Assembly: GCA_002315825.1 (NCBI GenBank)
Contig: DCIC01000135.1
Location: 1 to 10,627, forward strand
Direction of reading: 5' to 3'
Origin: Bacteroidales bacterium UBA1736
Lineage (GTDB): Bacteria; Bacteroidota; Bacteroidia; Bacteroidales; UBA932
DNA length: 10,627 nt
The position numbers were made by a program, and so were the translations under genes. This document shows, piece after piece, positions 1 through 7,251 of this stretch; within the stretch, counting starts at the first letter, position 1, and each line of letters starts with the position of its first letter. The notes under the pieces were generated by a model. It worked only from the letters and a program-made list of their open reading frames with translations, did not search any database and was not told where the DNA came from.

Positions 1-77
1 CGGTTGTAAAAGAGCTTGGTTATAAGAACTCTGTGTGGTAAATAATTCCGTTGTGGACATTCATGATAATAAACAGT

Positions 78-114
78 AAAAAAATGTGCTGAAATTAGAT
101 TCATTTCCAGCACA
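78..114 (-). terminator. Intrinsic terminator of the subtilase gene
   Basis: An inverted repeat pairs 86-95 (GTGCTGAAAT) with 103-113 (ATTTCCAGCAC), with one bulged base and a 7-base loop. Read on the minus strand, the stem is followed at once by seven T residues (complement of 78-84). It lies 29 bases beyond the stop codon of the minus-strand protease gene, the expected place for its rho-independent terminator. On the plus strand there is no comparable T run, so it acts mainly in the minus direction. Confidence 0.75.
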
Positions 115-142
115 AATTAGAAGGGTATAACAATGATTAAGA

Positions 143-1412
143 TTAGTTCTGCATTACGAAAGTTGATCCGACCTCAATATTTATGTTTCCAGTCAGGGTA
201 CAAAATGAAGATCCTGTAAAGCTAAGTTTAGCACCAGAATTAACAGTTATATCCGACGCGTTTATTTCTGATCCGATTAATGAAACCCATTCATCTGAGA
301 CTGTCTTGCTGCTATAATCGATAATTAATGGTCCTACCGCATTCTGAATAGCTTTTTTAGAATTTAGTAATCCATATCCCACTTCCTGATTCCATGATCC
401 ATATGTTTTATTCGTGTCGAAGGAGTAATTGGATAGCTTTGTTGTGCTGTTTAATATGGATGAAGATACTTGTTGCTGAGTGAGATCCGGTGCTTCCGAA
501 ATTAGTAGAGCTGCCACAGCAGCGACATGTGGACAGGCAGAAGATGTTCCATTAAATTCTAAAAAATAATCGTTTGAACTATATCCATTGTAACCAATTA
601 AGTCTGTCGTAGGAATTTTTACTCCAGGAGCGACTATGTCAAGCGCAGAGCCATAGTTGCTTCCCCAATGGGTTTCTCCATCTACTGTGAATGGGCTTTT
701 TCTTTGTCCGTCTGGACTCATTGCCCCAACAGCAATTATGTCTGATATGGATGATGCCGGATAAGACACATAACTTGAATTGTTATTTCCAGAGGCAAAT
801 ACAACAACACAGCCTTTACCCTGTCTTCCGTTTGTAAGGGCATTCATAATAGCCTCTTCTAAAATCTGAGATTGAGGTACACCGCCCCAAGAATTGCTGA
901 TAACAGAAGCTCCATGCATCCATGCCACATTAAATCCATTGGATAATTCTTGTGATAAGTTAGGTCTAGACACCAAAGAATGACTAATAGACATAACCTT
1001 ACTGTATGGAGCGACCAGCTATACCAATCCCATTGTGAGTCGTAGCACTAATGATTCCGGCGCAAGCTGTACCATGACTTCCTCTTACGACACTAGGCGA
1101 AGAACCGTTTATTGTATCATAGGAGTAATTATCTACGTTTAAATCTGGATGAGATAATTCAATCCCTTGGTCTATAACGGCAATAACTATATCCGGATTA
1201 CCCAATGAAATGTCGTTTGCCAAAGAATATTTTATATCAACCCCAGCATATGAATTACCATATTGTCCACTATTGTATAAATTCCATTGATGGCTAAAAT
1301 AAGTATCATTAGGAATACTGTTAACTAATGGATTTGAAATCAAGTCTGGCTGAGCGGAGTCAAACTCCTTAGATTCATATAATAGATTTGCCATATATGC
1401 AACTATATTCAA
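143..1412 (-). pseudogene. Subtilisin-family (S8) serine protease, frameshifted and 5'-truncated
   Basis: Two consecutive minus-strand reading frames (1412-999 and 994-143) together make one S8 peptidase. The first carries the Asp of the triad (VIDQGIELSHPDL, D81) and the His (RGSHGTACAGI, H113). The second carries the oxyanion-hole Asn (FASGNN, N70) and the Ser (NGTSSACPH, S151). The first frame stops just after GIAGRSIQ. Adding two bases, GGTC to GGTGTC, at about 1003-1006 restores GIAGVAPYSK, the usual family wording, and joins the frames, so loss of one GT unit is the likely lesion. The first frame begins at a TTG (1410-1412) and an in-frame TAA lies 12 bases upstream. What precedes the catalytic domain (ANLLYESKEF) looks like only the tail of the propeptide, and no signal peptide is present. 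The C-terminus ends in a short beta-rich tail (NITVNSG-like). The intact family would be exported; this copy should be inactive unless it is recoded. A promoter box and a terminator still flank it. Confidence 0.85.
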
Positions 1413-1445
1413 ATTGCAAAATATTTAACAAAATACTTGAATAGT

Positions 1446-1476
1446 CAAAGATAATCCCTTTTATTTATATCTAAAG
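1446..1476 (-). promoter_or_regulatory. Bacteroidetes-type promoter for the subtilase
   Basis: On the minus strand TATCTTTG (complement of 1446-1453) matches the Bacteroidetes -7 element TAnnTTTG exactly. A CTTTAG about 18 bases upstream is near the -33 TTTG element, although its last base differs and the spacing is slightly short. Transcription would start near 1440 and give a leader of about 30 bases before the TTG at 1412. The truncated protease gene therefore appears to retain a promoter. Confidence 0.5.
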
Positions 1477-1583
1477 GTCTATATGTTAACAATCCAACTG
1501 GAATTGTAATGAAGAAAGGTGTACGCAAACTTTAAAAGCTGCTTGTAGGATTATCAATCGTGGTGCTGATTGTTTCCAGAATG

Positions 1584-1660
1584 AACTCACTCAGTGTTTG
1601 AAACTCAGCGAAATTGGGCAAATCATTGTCTTTTTCGCTGGATTTCTAAGTGAGTTTTTT
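1584..1660 (+). repeat. Nested inverted repeats with T run (terminator- or operator-like)
   Basis: The outer arms are AACTCACTCAG (1584-1594) and CTAAGTGAGTT (1646-1656), pairing at 10 of 11 positions. The inner arms are CAGCGAAA (1606-1613) and TTTCGCTG (1633-1640), a perfect 8-bp match. Six T residues (1655-1660) overlap the outer arm, so as RNA on the plus strand it resembles an intrinsic terminator. No intact gene lies upstream on that strand to be terminated. The right arms cover where the -33 element of the following operon should lie, so an operator role is the alternative. The rest of the 281-base divergent gap (1413-1693) holds only the two promoter boxes and a possible 30-codon relic. 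Confidence 0.55.
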
Positions 1661-1661
1661 A

Positions 1662-1669
1662 TATCTTTG
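1662..1669 (+). promoter_or_regulatory. Promoter -7 box of the ATPase/primase-helicase operon
   Basis: TATCTTTG is an exact match to the Bacteroidetes TAnnTTTG element, 24 bases ahead of the ATG at 1694. The predicted start near 1676 leaves a short, AT-rich leader. No good TTTG -33 element is seen at the usual 19-21 base distance. That position is occupied by the right arms of the nested inverted repeat (CTGGATTT region), which suggests the promoter is weak alone or controlled through the repeat. Confidence 0.5.
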
Positions 1670-1693
1670 CCGTAAATAATATACACTGAGTTT

Positions 1694-3160
1694 ATGGCAT
1701 ATCCGACAATTATTGGAAGAGAAGCGGAGATTGAGACATTAGACCGCATTTACAAATCTCGCAAATCAGAATTCGTGGCGATATACGGTAGGAGACGTAT
1801 AGGTAAATCATATCTGGTTAACGAATTCTTCAAGAATAAGATTATCTTCTCTGCGGTTGGTACATACGTAAAAGATGGCGACAAAGAATATGAGTCTTAT
1901 CGTAAACTCCAGCTATCCCATTTTTATGACTCTCTAATTATTGCTGGATTAGATTCATGCAATCCGGCACCTACCAGCTGGAGGGAAGCCTTCCTCTTGT
2001 TGAGAAAGCTCCTGGCAGGCAAGAGAAACAGGAGGAAGGTCATCTTCATTGATGAATTACCATGGCTTGCCGGTCCTCAGTCAGAAGAAATGATTTCAGA
2101 ACTTGGCTATTTTTGGAATTCCTGGGCAGACAGCCAGAGAAATATAGTTTTGATTGTGTGCGGGTCAGCAACGAGCTGGATGCTGGACAATGTGATCAGA
2201 GACTATGGCGGACTGCATGGACGCTTGACAGAGAAAATAAAACTTCTTCCCTTCACTCTCGCTGAATGCGCCTTGTTCTATAAGCGCGAGGGCTTCCATA
2301 TGTCGCAATATGAGATTGCCATAGGCTATATGGCGTTAGGCGGTATTCCATTTTACATGAGCAAGCTTCGCAATGACCTGAGCCTGACGGATAACATCGA
2401 TCGACTGTTTTTTGCCAACGAGAATATTCACGAGGAGTTCAAGGATGTGTATGCCGGCTTGTACTCGAGTAAGGAAAAATATGTGGAAATCGTTAGAGTC
2501 TTGGGGACAAAGTTCTATGGCATGACTCAATCTGAGATCTTAGGCGCCACGAAAATGGAGAGCGGCGGTACATTCTCGAAGCTACTTGACAATCTCCATG
2601 AATCAGGAGTGATCCGTAAATATCCGAGATATGGTAAAGAGCGGGTGGAGAATGTCTACCAGCTGACAGATTTCTTTTCTTTGTTCTATCTTAGATTTGT
2701 CGAAGGTGTTCAATGCAAAAGCGGGATGTGGCATACAATCAATCGAACCGGTAAATTCTATTCCTGGGCAGGGGAAACATTCGAGCTGCTTTGTGTATCC
2801 CATCTTTCCCAGATACAGCATGCTTTGCATATATACACAGTTGACAGCAATTATTGTTGGAATGGAAAAACAGAAGAAGGAACGGGTGCGCAGATCGACA
2901 TGATCCTGGAGTGCGATGCTGCTCGGACCGACTACCTGTGTGAGATGAAATTTTCCGAAAGTGAATATACCATAACAGGCGATTATAATATGAATCTCCG
3001 AAAAAAGCTTGAGGCATTTTCAAATAGCAGTCATCATAACAGGACCCATTCAATACAGATTGCGGTCATCTCCTCTTTCGGAATTGCAAAAGGCATACAT
3101 AACGACGTTGTCAATCACTCTGTCACGCTGAATGAACTCTTTAACAAAAGCGGATCTTAA
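1694..3160 (+). CDS. AAA-type ATPase with C-terminal PD-(D/E)XK nuclease domain
   Basis: This is a 488-residue cytoplasmic ATPase of the archaeal/DUF234-type family within the STAND-related MNS clade. Walker A is GRRRIGKS (residues 32-39, K38). Walker B is VIFIDELPWL (D120, E121). A sensor-like CGSATSWM lies near residue 158, followed by GRLTEKIKLLPF, the usual ATPase-to-lid transition of this family. A winged-helix region follows at about residues 265-335 (SEILGAT to YPRYGKERVENVYQLTDFF). The C-terminal domain has IDMIL (D402) and then CEMKF (E417, K419), the D-Xn-ExK core of PD-(D/E)XK nucleases, apparently intact. The length is normal for the family and there is no signal peptide or membrane segment. 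The stop is 6 bases before the next ATG, so it should be co-transcribed with the primase-helicase. Solitary members of this family are common in Bacteroidetes and have no settled function. The link to DNA or RNA cleavage, and to the partner gene, is inferred from motifs and operon position. Confidence 0.85.
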   Translation: MAYPTIIGREAEIETLDRIYKSRKSEFVAIYGRRRIGKSYLVNEFFKNKIIFSAVGTYVKDGDKEYESYRKLQLSHFYDSLIIAGLDSCNPAPTSWREAFLLLRKLLAGKRNRRKVIFIDELPWLAGPQSEEMISELGYFWNSWADSQRNIVLIVCGSATSWMLDNVIRDYGGLHGRLTEKIKLLPFTLAECALFYKREGFHMSQYEIAIGYMALGGIPFYMSKLRNDLSLTDNIDRLFFANENIHEEFKDVYAGLYSSKEKYVEIVRVLGTKFYGMTQSEILGATKMESGGTFSKLLDNLHESGVIRKYPRYGKERVENVYQLTDFFSLFYLRFVEGVQCKSGMWHTINRTGKFYSWAGETFELLCVSHLSQIQHALHIYTVDSNYCWNGKTEEGTGAQIDMILECDAARTDYLCEMKFSESEYTITGDYNMNLRKKLEAFSNSSHHNRTHSIQIAVISSFGIAKGIHNDVVNHSVTLNELFNKSGS

Positions 3161-3166
3161 CGTCAT

Positions 3167-6013
3167 ATGATTTCCTATGATGAACTGCTAGCAGAAAACG
3201 CTCGACTTCTTCAGATAATAAGGGCGTTGAAGGAAGAGAATGCTCGATTGCGTGCGTCTTCTTCACCTCAGGATGCCAGTGCTAGTATTAAGCCGGTTCA
3301 AGCCGTTGCCGAACAGACGAAAAGCCGAGAGGGTATTATTTCAGAACGAATTGCTCTTTATCGGTCGCTGTTCCGTGGACGTGAAGACGTCTATGCGCGC
3401 AGATGGCATAGCGAAAAGACTGGCAATTCCGGATACAAGCCCGTGTGCGACTTTGAAAACAGCAGGGGATTCTGTACAAAGTTTGATTTCGGTATGGCCA
3501 ATTGTCATAATTGTGCCGATAGAAAATACCGAATACTCAGTGATGAAACTATCTACCGTCATCTTGACAAGAAAGCCTCTGAGTCTGACGTGTTGGGTGT
3601 GTATCCAATTCTTGAGGATAATACTGTATTCTTCCTCTGTGCGGATTTTGATGACAAGACATGTCAGCATGGATTCATGAGTGACGTGCTTTCGTATGTC
3701 AATGTCTGTGATGAGTGGAACATTCCATCCTACATAGAGCGTTCACGCTCAGGAAACGGAGCTCATGTATGGGTATTCTTCTCTGAGGCCGTTCCTGCAG
3801 GAAAGGCAAGACGTCTGGGTTTTGCTATTCTGAAGGAGGCGACAAACCGGGATGGTCGCATAGAACTGAACTCGTACGACAGATTCTTTCCCAATCAAGA
3901 TACACTTCCCAAGGGGGGCTTAGGCAATCTTGTGGCGTTGCCTCTGCAGGGAAAGGCACGTCAGAATGGGAACAGTGTCTTTGTGGGTCGCGAATTCAAA
4001 GTGATCGAGGATCAGTGGGCGTATCTTGGTAATATCAGAAGGATTGACAATAGCTCAATTGATGCGGTCCTGTCCTCACACTCATATTCCTTGGAACTGT
4101 CAACAATCTCGGATGACAAGCCTTGGGAGATGCCTAAGCCGAAATCAATATCTTTCGAGGACTTCGAACATGCCGTAGAGTTGGTAAAGGCCAACAGGCT
4201 TTATATACCTATATCCGGCATTTCGGCCAAGGCACTTAATCATATCAAGAGGGTGGCTGCATTCCATAATCCCAGATACTATGAACTTCTGAACTCCAGG
4301 TTGCCCGTCTATCAGACTCCGTCAATCATTTCAAAATCGCAGATGACCGAGAAGTATCTGTCAGTCCCGAGAGGCTGCGAGGATGAAATCATTGAACTTC
4401 TTCAGGGGAATCTTGTTCCATGGAAGATTTTGGACAGGACAAATCATGGCAATCACATCAATGTGACTTTCAACGGCGTGCTTAGACCAGAGCAGGACGC
4501 TGCTGTCAAGGCCATGATCCAGCATGACAACGGTATATTGCATGCGACTACGGCATTCGGGAAGACTGTCGCCGCAGCAGCGCTGATTGCTTCCCGCGGA
4601 GTCAACACTCTTGTGATTGTACCGACCAGGGCTTTGCTGAACCAATGGAAGGCGCAGATGGAAAAGTTCCTTGTCTTCAATAACGATATGCAAGAGGGGA
4701 AGACTAAGAGAGGAAAACCAAGGAAGGGATTCTCACCGGTCGGTCTCATCGGCGGAGCAAAAGACACAAGGCATGGTGTGATTGATGTTGCAGTCCTTCA
4801 GTCTTGCATATCGGACAACGAGGTAAAATCATTTGTCCGGGACTATGGGATGGTCATCGTGGACGAATGTCATCATATCCCTGCGGTGAACTTTGAACGA
4901 GTGCTTGACTATACAGATGCAAGGTATATTTATGGTCTTACGGCGACTCCACATAGAGAGGATAAGCTTGACCCTATCATGTACATGCTATGTGGCAAAA
5001 TCAGGTTTCGGTCCGATGCAAAGGCCCAAATGGCTAGGCAGTCCTTCGGAAGAGTGCTCGTGCCTCGTTTTACGGCATTCCGTGCTGTTTCGGAAAAGAC
5101 GAACGCAAGTATGTACAATGCCGAGCTCGCCAATGATAGGGCAAGGAACGACATGATTGTCGCAGACGTAATTGCAGCGCTTAAGGATGGACGTTCTCCG
5201 CTTATTCTCACAAAGCTGCGCGGGCATATCGATAAGCTGAAGGATATGCTTGAACCTCACTGCTCAAACATTATATGTCTGACCGGAACGGCTCCTGCAA
5301 AGGAGAAACGCTTGGCAATGGAGAGACTGGAAATCATCGGTCCTAATGAGCCTTTGGTTGTTATCGCGACAGGCAGATATGTCGGTGAAGGATTCGACTG
5401 TCCTAGGCTCGATACTCTATTTATTGCGCTACCTGTCTCATATTCAAACATCGTACAGCAATATACGGGTAGACTCCATCGTGATTATGATGGGAAAGAG
5501 GAGGTCAGGGTCTATGACTATATTGATGTTCATGTCCCAGTACTTGCCAGGATGTATAGTCGTAGGCTCAAAAGCTACGCTCCCATCGGTTATACTCAGC
5601 AGACAACGGAAGCGCTAGAGCCGAATCCTCAGGATATCATCTTTGATTGTAATACATTTCTTCCAGTACTTTTGCAGGATATTTCAGCTGCCAGAAGTAC
5701 AGTTATCGTCTCATGCAAGAGTCTCAAGTATGCAAAGAAGGCAATATGTGAAACTCTGGCAACGGCCTCTGCTAGAGGAGTCAGTTGTCAGATTATCGTC
5801 AAAGAATCATCTGACAGAGATCAATCATTCGTTGACAATGGCATTAAAGTCGTATGCATGGAATCCCAAACCATTCTTGCAGCTATCGTAGATAGGTCCA
5901 TTCTCTGGTATGGAAGTGTTAATTTTACTGGAATCAACAAACCGGATGACAATGTAATGAGAATGGATATGCCAGAAGCCGCATCCGAGATGATAGGGTG
6001 TTTGCTGGACTAG
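3167..6013 (+). CDS. TOTE-type primase / SF2 helicase / PLD-like fusion protein
   Basis: This 948-residue protein has five parts. Residues 1-33 form a coiled coil (DELLAENARLL, LKEENARLR). Four cysteines, C94, C103, C113 and C116 (CX8CX9CX2C), make a likely zinc cluster. The archaeo-eukaryotic primase domain at about 125-300 has the metal-binding CADFD (D160, D162), SRSGNGAHVWVFF (H200) and YDRFFPNQDTLPKGG (from D238), the wording of the Pfam TOTE conflict-system primase family. The SF2 helicase at about 445-800 has ATTAFGKT (K466), VIVDECHH (D566-H569), GLTATPHR (592-597) and QYTGRLHR (765-772). The tail, about 823-948, resembles a phospholipase-D domain (DRSILWYGSVNF), but the HxK expected just before it reads T-I-L, so it is probably not catalytic. 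All primase and helicase motifs look intact. It is cytoplasmic, and its substrate is DNA or RNA. It starts 6 bases after the ATPase gene, as the second gene of the operon. A role in defence against mobile elements is suggested by family naming and context, not shown here. Confidence 0.88.
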   Translation: MISYDELLAENARLLQIIRALKEENARLRASSSPQDASASIKPVQAVAEQTKSREGIISERIALYRSLFRGREDVYARRWHSEKTGNSGYKPVCDFENSRGFCTKFDFGMANCHNCADRKYRILSDETIYRHLDKKASESDVLGVYPILEDNTVFFLCADFDDKTCQHGFMSDVLSYVNVCDEWNIPSYIERSRSGNGAHVWVFFSEAVPAGKARRLGFAILKEATNRDGRIELNSYDRFFPNQDTLPKGGLGNLVALPLQGKARQNGNSVFVGREFKVIEDQWAYLGNIRRIDNSSIDAVLSSHSYSLELSTISDDKPWEMPKPKSISFEDFEHAVELVKANRLYIPISGISAKALNHIKRVAAFHNPRYYELLNSRLPVYQTPSIISKSQMTEKYLSVPRGCEDEIIELLQGNLVPWKILDRTNHGNHINVTFNGVLRPEQDAAVKAMIQHDNGILHATTAFGKTVAAAALIASRGVNTLVIVPTRALLNQWKAQMEKFLVFNNDMQEGKTKRGKPRKGFSPVGLIGGAKDTRHGVIDVAVLQSCISDNEVKSFVRDYGMVIVDECHHIPAVNFERVLDYTDARYIYGLTATPHREDKLDPIMYMLCGKIRFRSDAKAQMARQSFGRVLVPRFTAFRAVSEKTNASMYNAELANDRARNDMIVADVIAALKDGRSPLILTKLRGHIDKLKDMLEPHCSNIICLTGTAPAKEKRLAMERLEIIGPNEPLVVIATGRYVGEGFDCPRLDTLFIALPVSYSNIVQQYTGRLHRDYDGKEEVRVYDYIDVHVPVLARMYSRRLKSYAPIGYTQQTTEALEPNPQDIIFDCNTFLPVLLQDISAARSTVIVSCKSLKYAKKAICETLATASARGVSCQIIVKESSDRDQSFVDNGIKVVCMESQTILAAIVDRSILWYGSVNFTGINKPDDNVMRMDMPEAASEMIGCLLD

Positions 6014-6059
6014 TCTGACCAAGTACTTGCATTTTGCTTGGAGCATGGGATGGGAGTCT

Positions 6060-6114
6060 GTACAATAAAATTAAAGCTGATCATGAGTCTATGAAACTTA
6101 TAGATCAGCCTTAA
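6060..6114 (-). terminator. Hairpin terminator between convergent genes
   Basis: TTAAAGCTGATC (6071-6082) pairs with GATCAGCCTTAA (6103-6114) at 11 of 12 positions around a 20-base loop. The loop holds a smaller TCTAT/ATAGA pairing. Read on the minus strand the stem is followed by TTTTATTG, so it probably ends the minus-strand unit at 6168-6985. It may also stop the primase-helicase message from the other side, where the flank is less U-rich. Confidence 0.6.
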
Positions 6115-6167
6115 CCAATTCTAACTGCTTGCAAAATATAATTGGGATTTATCGTGGCAGATCATGC

Positions 6168-6761
6168 CTAATCGTTGATTGAGTGCCCTTCCGCCATGTC
6201 TGCATCTATTTCTGTGTGGTTTTCATCAGATGGGTAATCTTGAAGGTACTCCAAATAAATCTCTTTGATTATGCTTGCCTCGATTGAAAAATATATTCTA
6301 TATGGAACACCTTTACTGAGAATGCCATAATTGAAGACTCTACCAGAAGGGTATATTCTAATTGGTTCGGATAATTTCAATAATCCATTCCCTTCGTAGT
6401 GTCTTCCAGTAAGTCTCATCGTGAAATCAATATCTTTATATTTTGACATGTTGTCACCGACTTGTATGCCTCCCTGTAGTAGTGAAGAAAGAACGCATAA
6501 CTCGTTGCTGAATATGCTGATGCCATCGATTCGATCTATCTCACGATCGATGGTAGCGTAAAAATCAGGATATCTCACAGCTGTACATGGTCCTCCTTCT
6601 CCATCAAAGTCTTCTCTTTCCAAAGGATTTCCATATATGGACACAAGTTTGTCTAAAGGGTTCCCGTGCAATATCGTGTCAACATCTCTCTGAGCATAAA
6701 GGTTCCCTGACTGGAGCAGGAAAGCTGCCATTAACATGGTCGTAAATATTAATCGTCTCAT
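6168..6761 (-). CDS. Secreted protein of unknown function
   Basis: This is a 197-residue protein I do not recognise. Residues 1-23 form a clear Sec signal peptide: a basic MRR start, a hydrophobic stretch (LIFTTMLMAAFLLQ) and a likely cleavage after LYA before QRDVDTI. There is no lipobox cysteine, so the mature protein should be periplasmic or released. The mature part is acidic, with mixed alpha/beta character, no membrane segment and two cysteines (in GGPCTAV and NELCVL). The ATG lies only 8 bases downstream of the stop of the M23 peptidase stub on the same strand, so the two were once one operon. With that gene cut off, no upstream promoter is visible and expression is doubtful. The pairing of a peptidoglycan peptidase with a small periplasmic protein would also fit an effector/immunity or chaperone pair, but nothing in the sequence proves this. 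Confidence 0.75.
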   Translation of the reverse strand: MRRLIFTTMLMAAFLLQSGNLYAQRDVDTILHGNPLDKLVSIYGNPLEREDFDGEGGPCTAVRYPDFYATIDREIDRIDGISIFSNELCVLSSLLQGGIQVGDNMSKYKDIDFTMRLTGRHYEGNGLLKLSEPIRIYPSGRVFNYGILSKGVPYRIYFSIEASIIKEIYLEYLQDYPSDENHTEIDADMAEGHSIND

Positions 6762-6769
6762 GGTCGTTG

Positions 6770-6985
6770 TTAGTTACATTTGATGTTGTCTATTCTTCCT
6801 TTCTTTGATTGCTGATTCTTAGCATCTACATCACCATTTATAAACTCTGATGGATCAATATACTTGCCACTAGAATCTATTACACCCAAATGCAAATGCT
6901 TGTTAGGGACATTGTGTGCATTGCCTGTCTTGCCAGTATATCCTATCAACTGTCCCTGGAATACTTTACTTCCTACAGTCAGCAT
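6770..6985 (-). pseudogene. M23 (LytM-type) metallopeptidase, C-terminal fragment
   Basis: Only about 71 residues remain. They match the end of an M23 peptidoglycan endopeptidase domain: VGSKVFQGQLIGYTGKTG is the typical G-x-x-V-x-x-G-Q-x-I-G-x-T-G-x-T-G strand-turn, and KHLHLGV holds the HxH zinc/catalytic pair. A YIDPSEFING tail follows. The upstream half of the domain, with the first zinc ligands (HxxxD), and any signal peptide are absent. Read further upstream, the frame gives about seven codons that do not look like the family and then a TGA. The break is at about 6985, exactly where an oppositely oriented truncated gene begins. The ATG at 6983-6985 is an internal methionine and not a real start. 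The fragment cannot be an active enzyme. It precedes the secreted protein gene by 8 bases. Confidence 0.75.
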
Positions 6986-7246
6986 GCTTCCGGTAAATTC
7001 AAGGTATCAAAAGATGCCCAAAAGTGTTGGGATGAAATAGTAATCAATGGCCAAAGAATTGAGAATTATTTCAATGGAGAAATGATAGAATGTAAAGCTG
7101 TAGAGCATCCAGAAGATTATCCTAGATATATTGGCGCAAGCAAACATGGCGTTTCTACATGTATCCGCAACGAAAAAGGACGTTATTATTTCAAATTCAA
7201 CGATTTGTTCCATTGTGAACATATAAACACGATGACAGCAAGGTGA
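6986..7246 (+). CDS. Hypothetical protein, 5'-truncated
   Basis: About 86 residues remain of a plus-strand gene. From about KFKVSKDAQKCWDEIV to the end (INTMTAR) the sequence looks genuinely coding: balanced composition, charged and aromatic residues, and no low-complexity shadow pattern. Upstream of about 6986 the same frame runs antisense through the M23 fragment and is rich in Cys, Ser and hydrophobics, so it is not part of the gene. No ATG lies near the expected start; the first in-frame ATG in the coding-looking part is at 7082, within GEMIECK. I do not recognise the family. Three cysteines (KCWDE, IECK, STCIR) and a Cys-His pair near the end (FHCEH) are notable. Its TGA overlaps a GTG that could begin the next gene, and the next ATG is 5 bases on, so it probably belonged to the same operon as the helix-turn-helix gene. 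Confidence 0.5.
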   Translation, partial: ASGKFKVSKDAQKCWDEIVINGQRIENYFNGEMIECKAVEHPEDYPRYIGASKHGVSTCIRNEKGRYYFKFNDLFHCEHINTMTAR

Positions 7247-7251
7247 AGGTC

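Noticed and set aside
3..41. Possible 3' end of a plus-strand gene (VVKELGYKNSVW, stop)
   Set aside because: Twelve codons cut by the window edge are too few to support a gene, although the wording is plausible; the adjacent hairpin is oriented for the minus-strand gene.
3240..3680. 146-codon plus-strand open frame inside the primase-helicase gene
   Set aside because: It is an out-of-frame shadow; the conserved zinc cluster and primase motifs are in the long frame.
6018..6044. CCAAG/CTTGG pairing just after the primase-helicase stop
   Set aside because: A 5-bp stem without a T run is too weak to call a terminator; the hairpin at 6071-6114 is a better candidate.
6890..6985. Upstream 32 codons of the plus-strand hypothetical gene
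   Set aside because: This part is antisense to clear M23 peptidase coding sequence, so the gene is treated as beginning (truncated) at about 6986.
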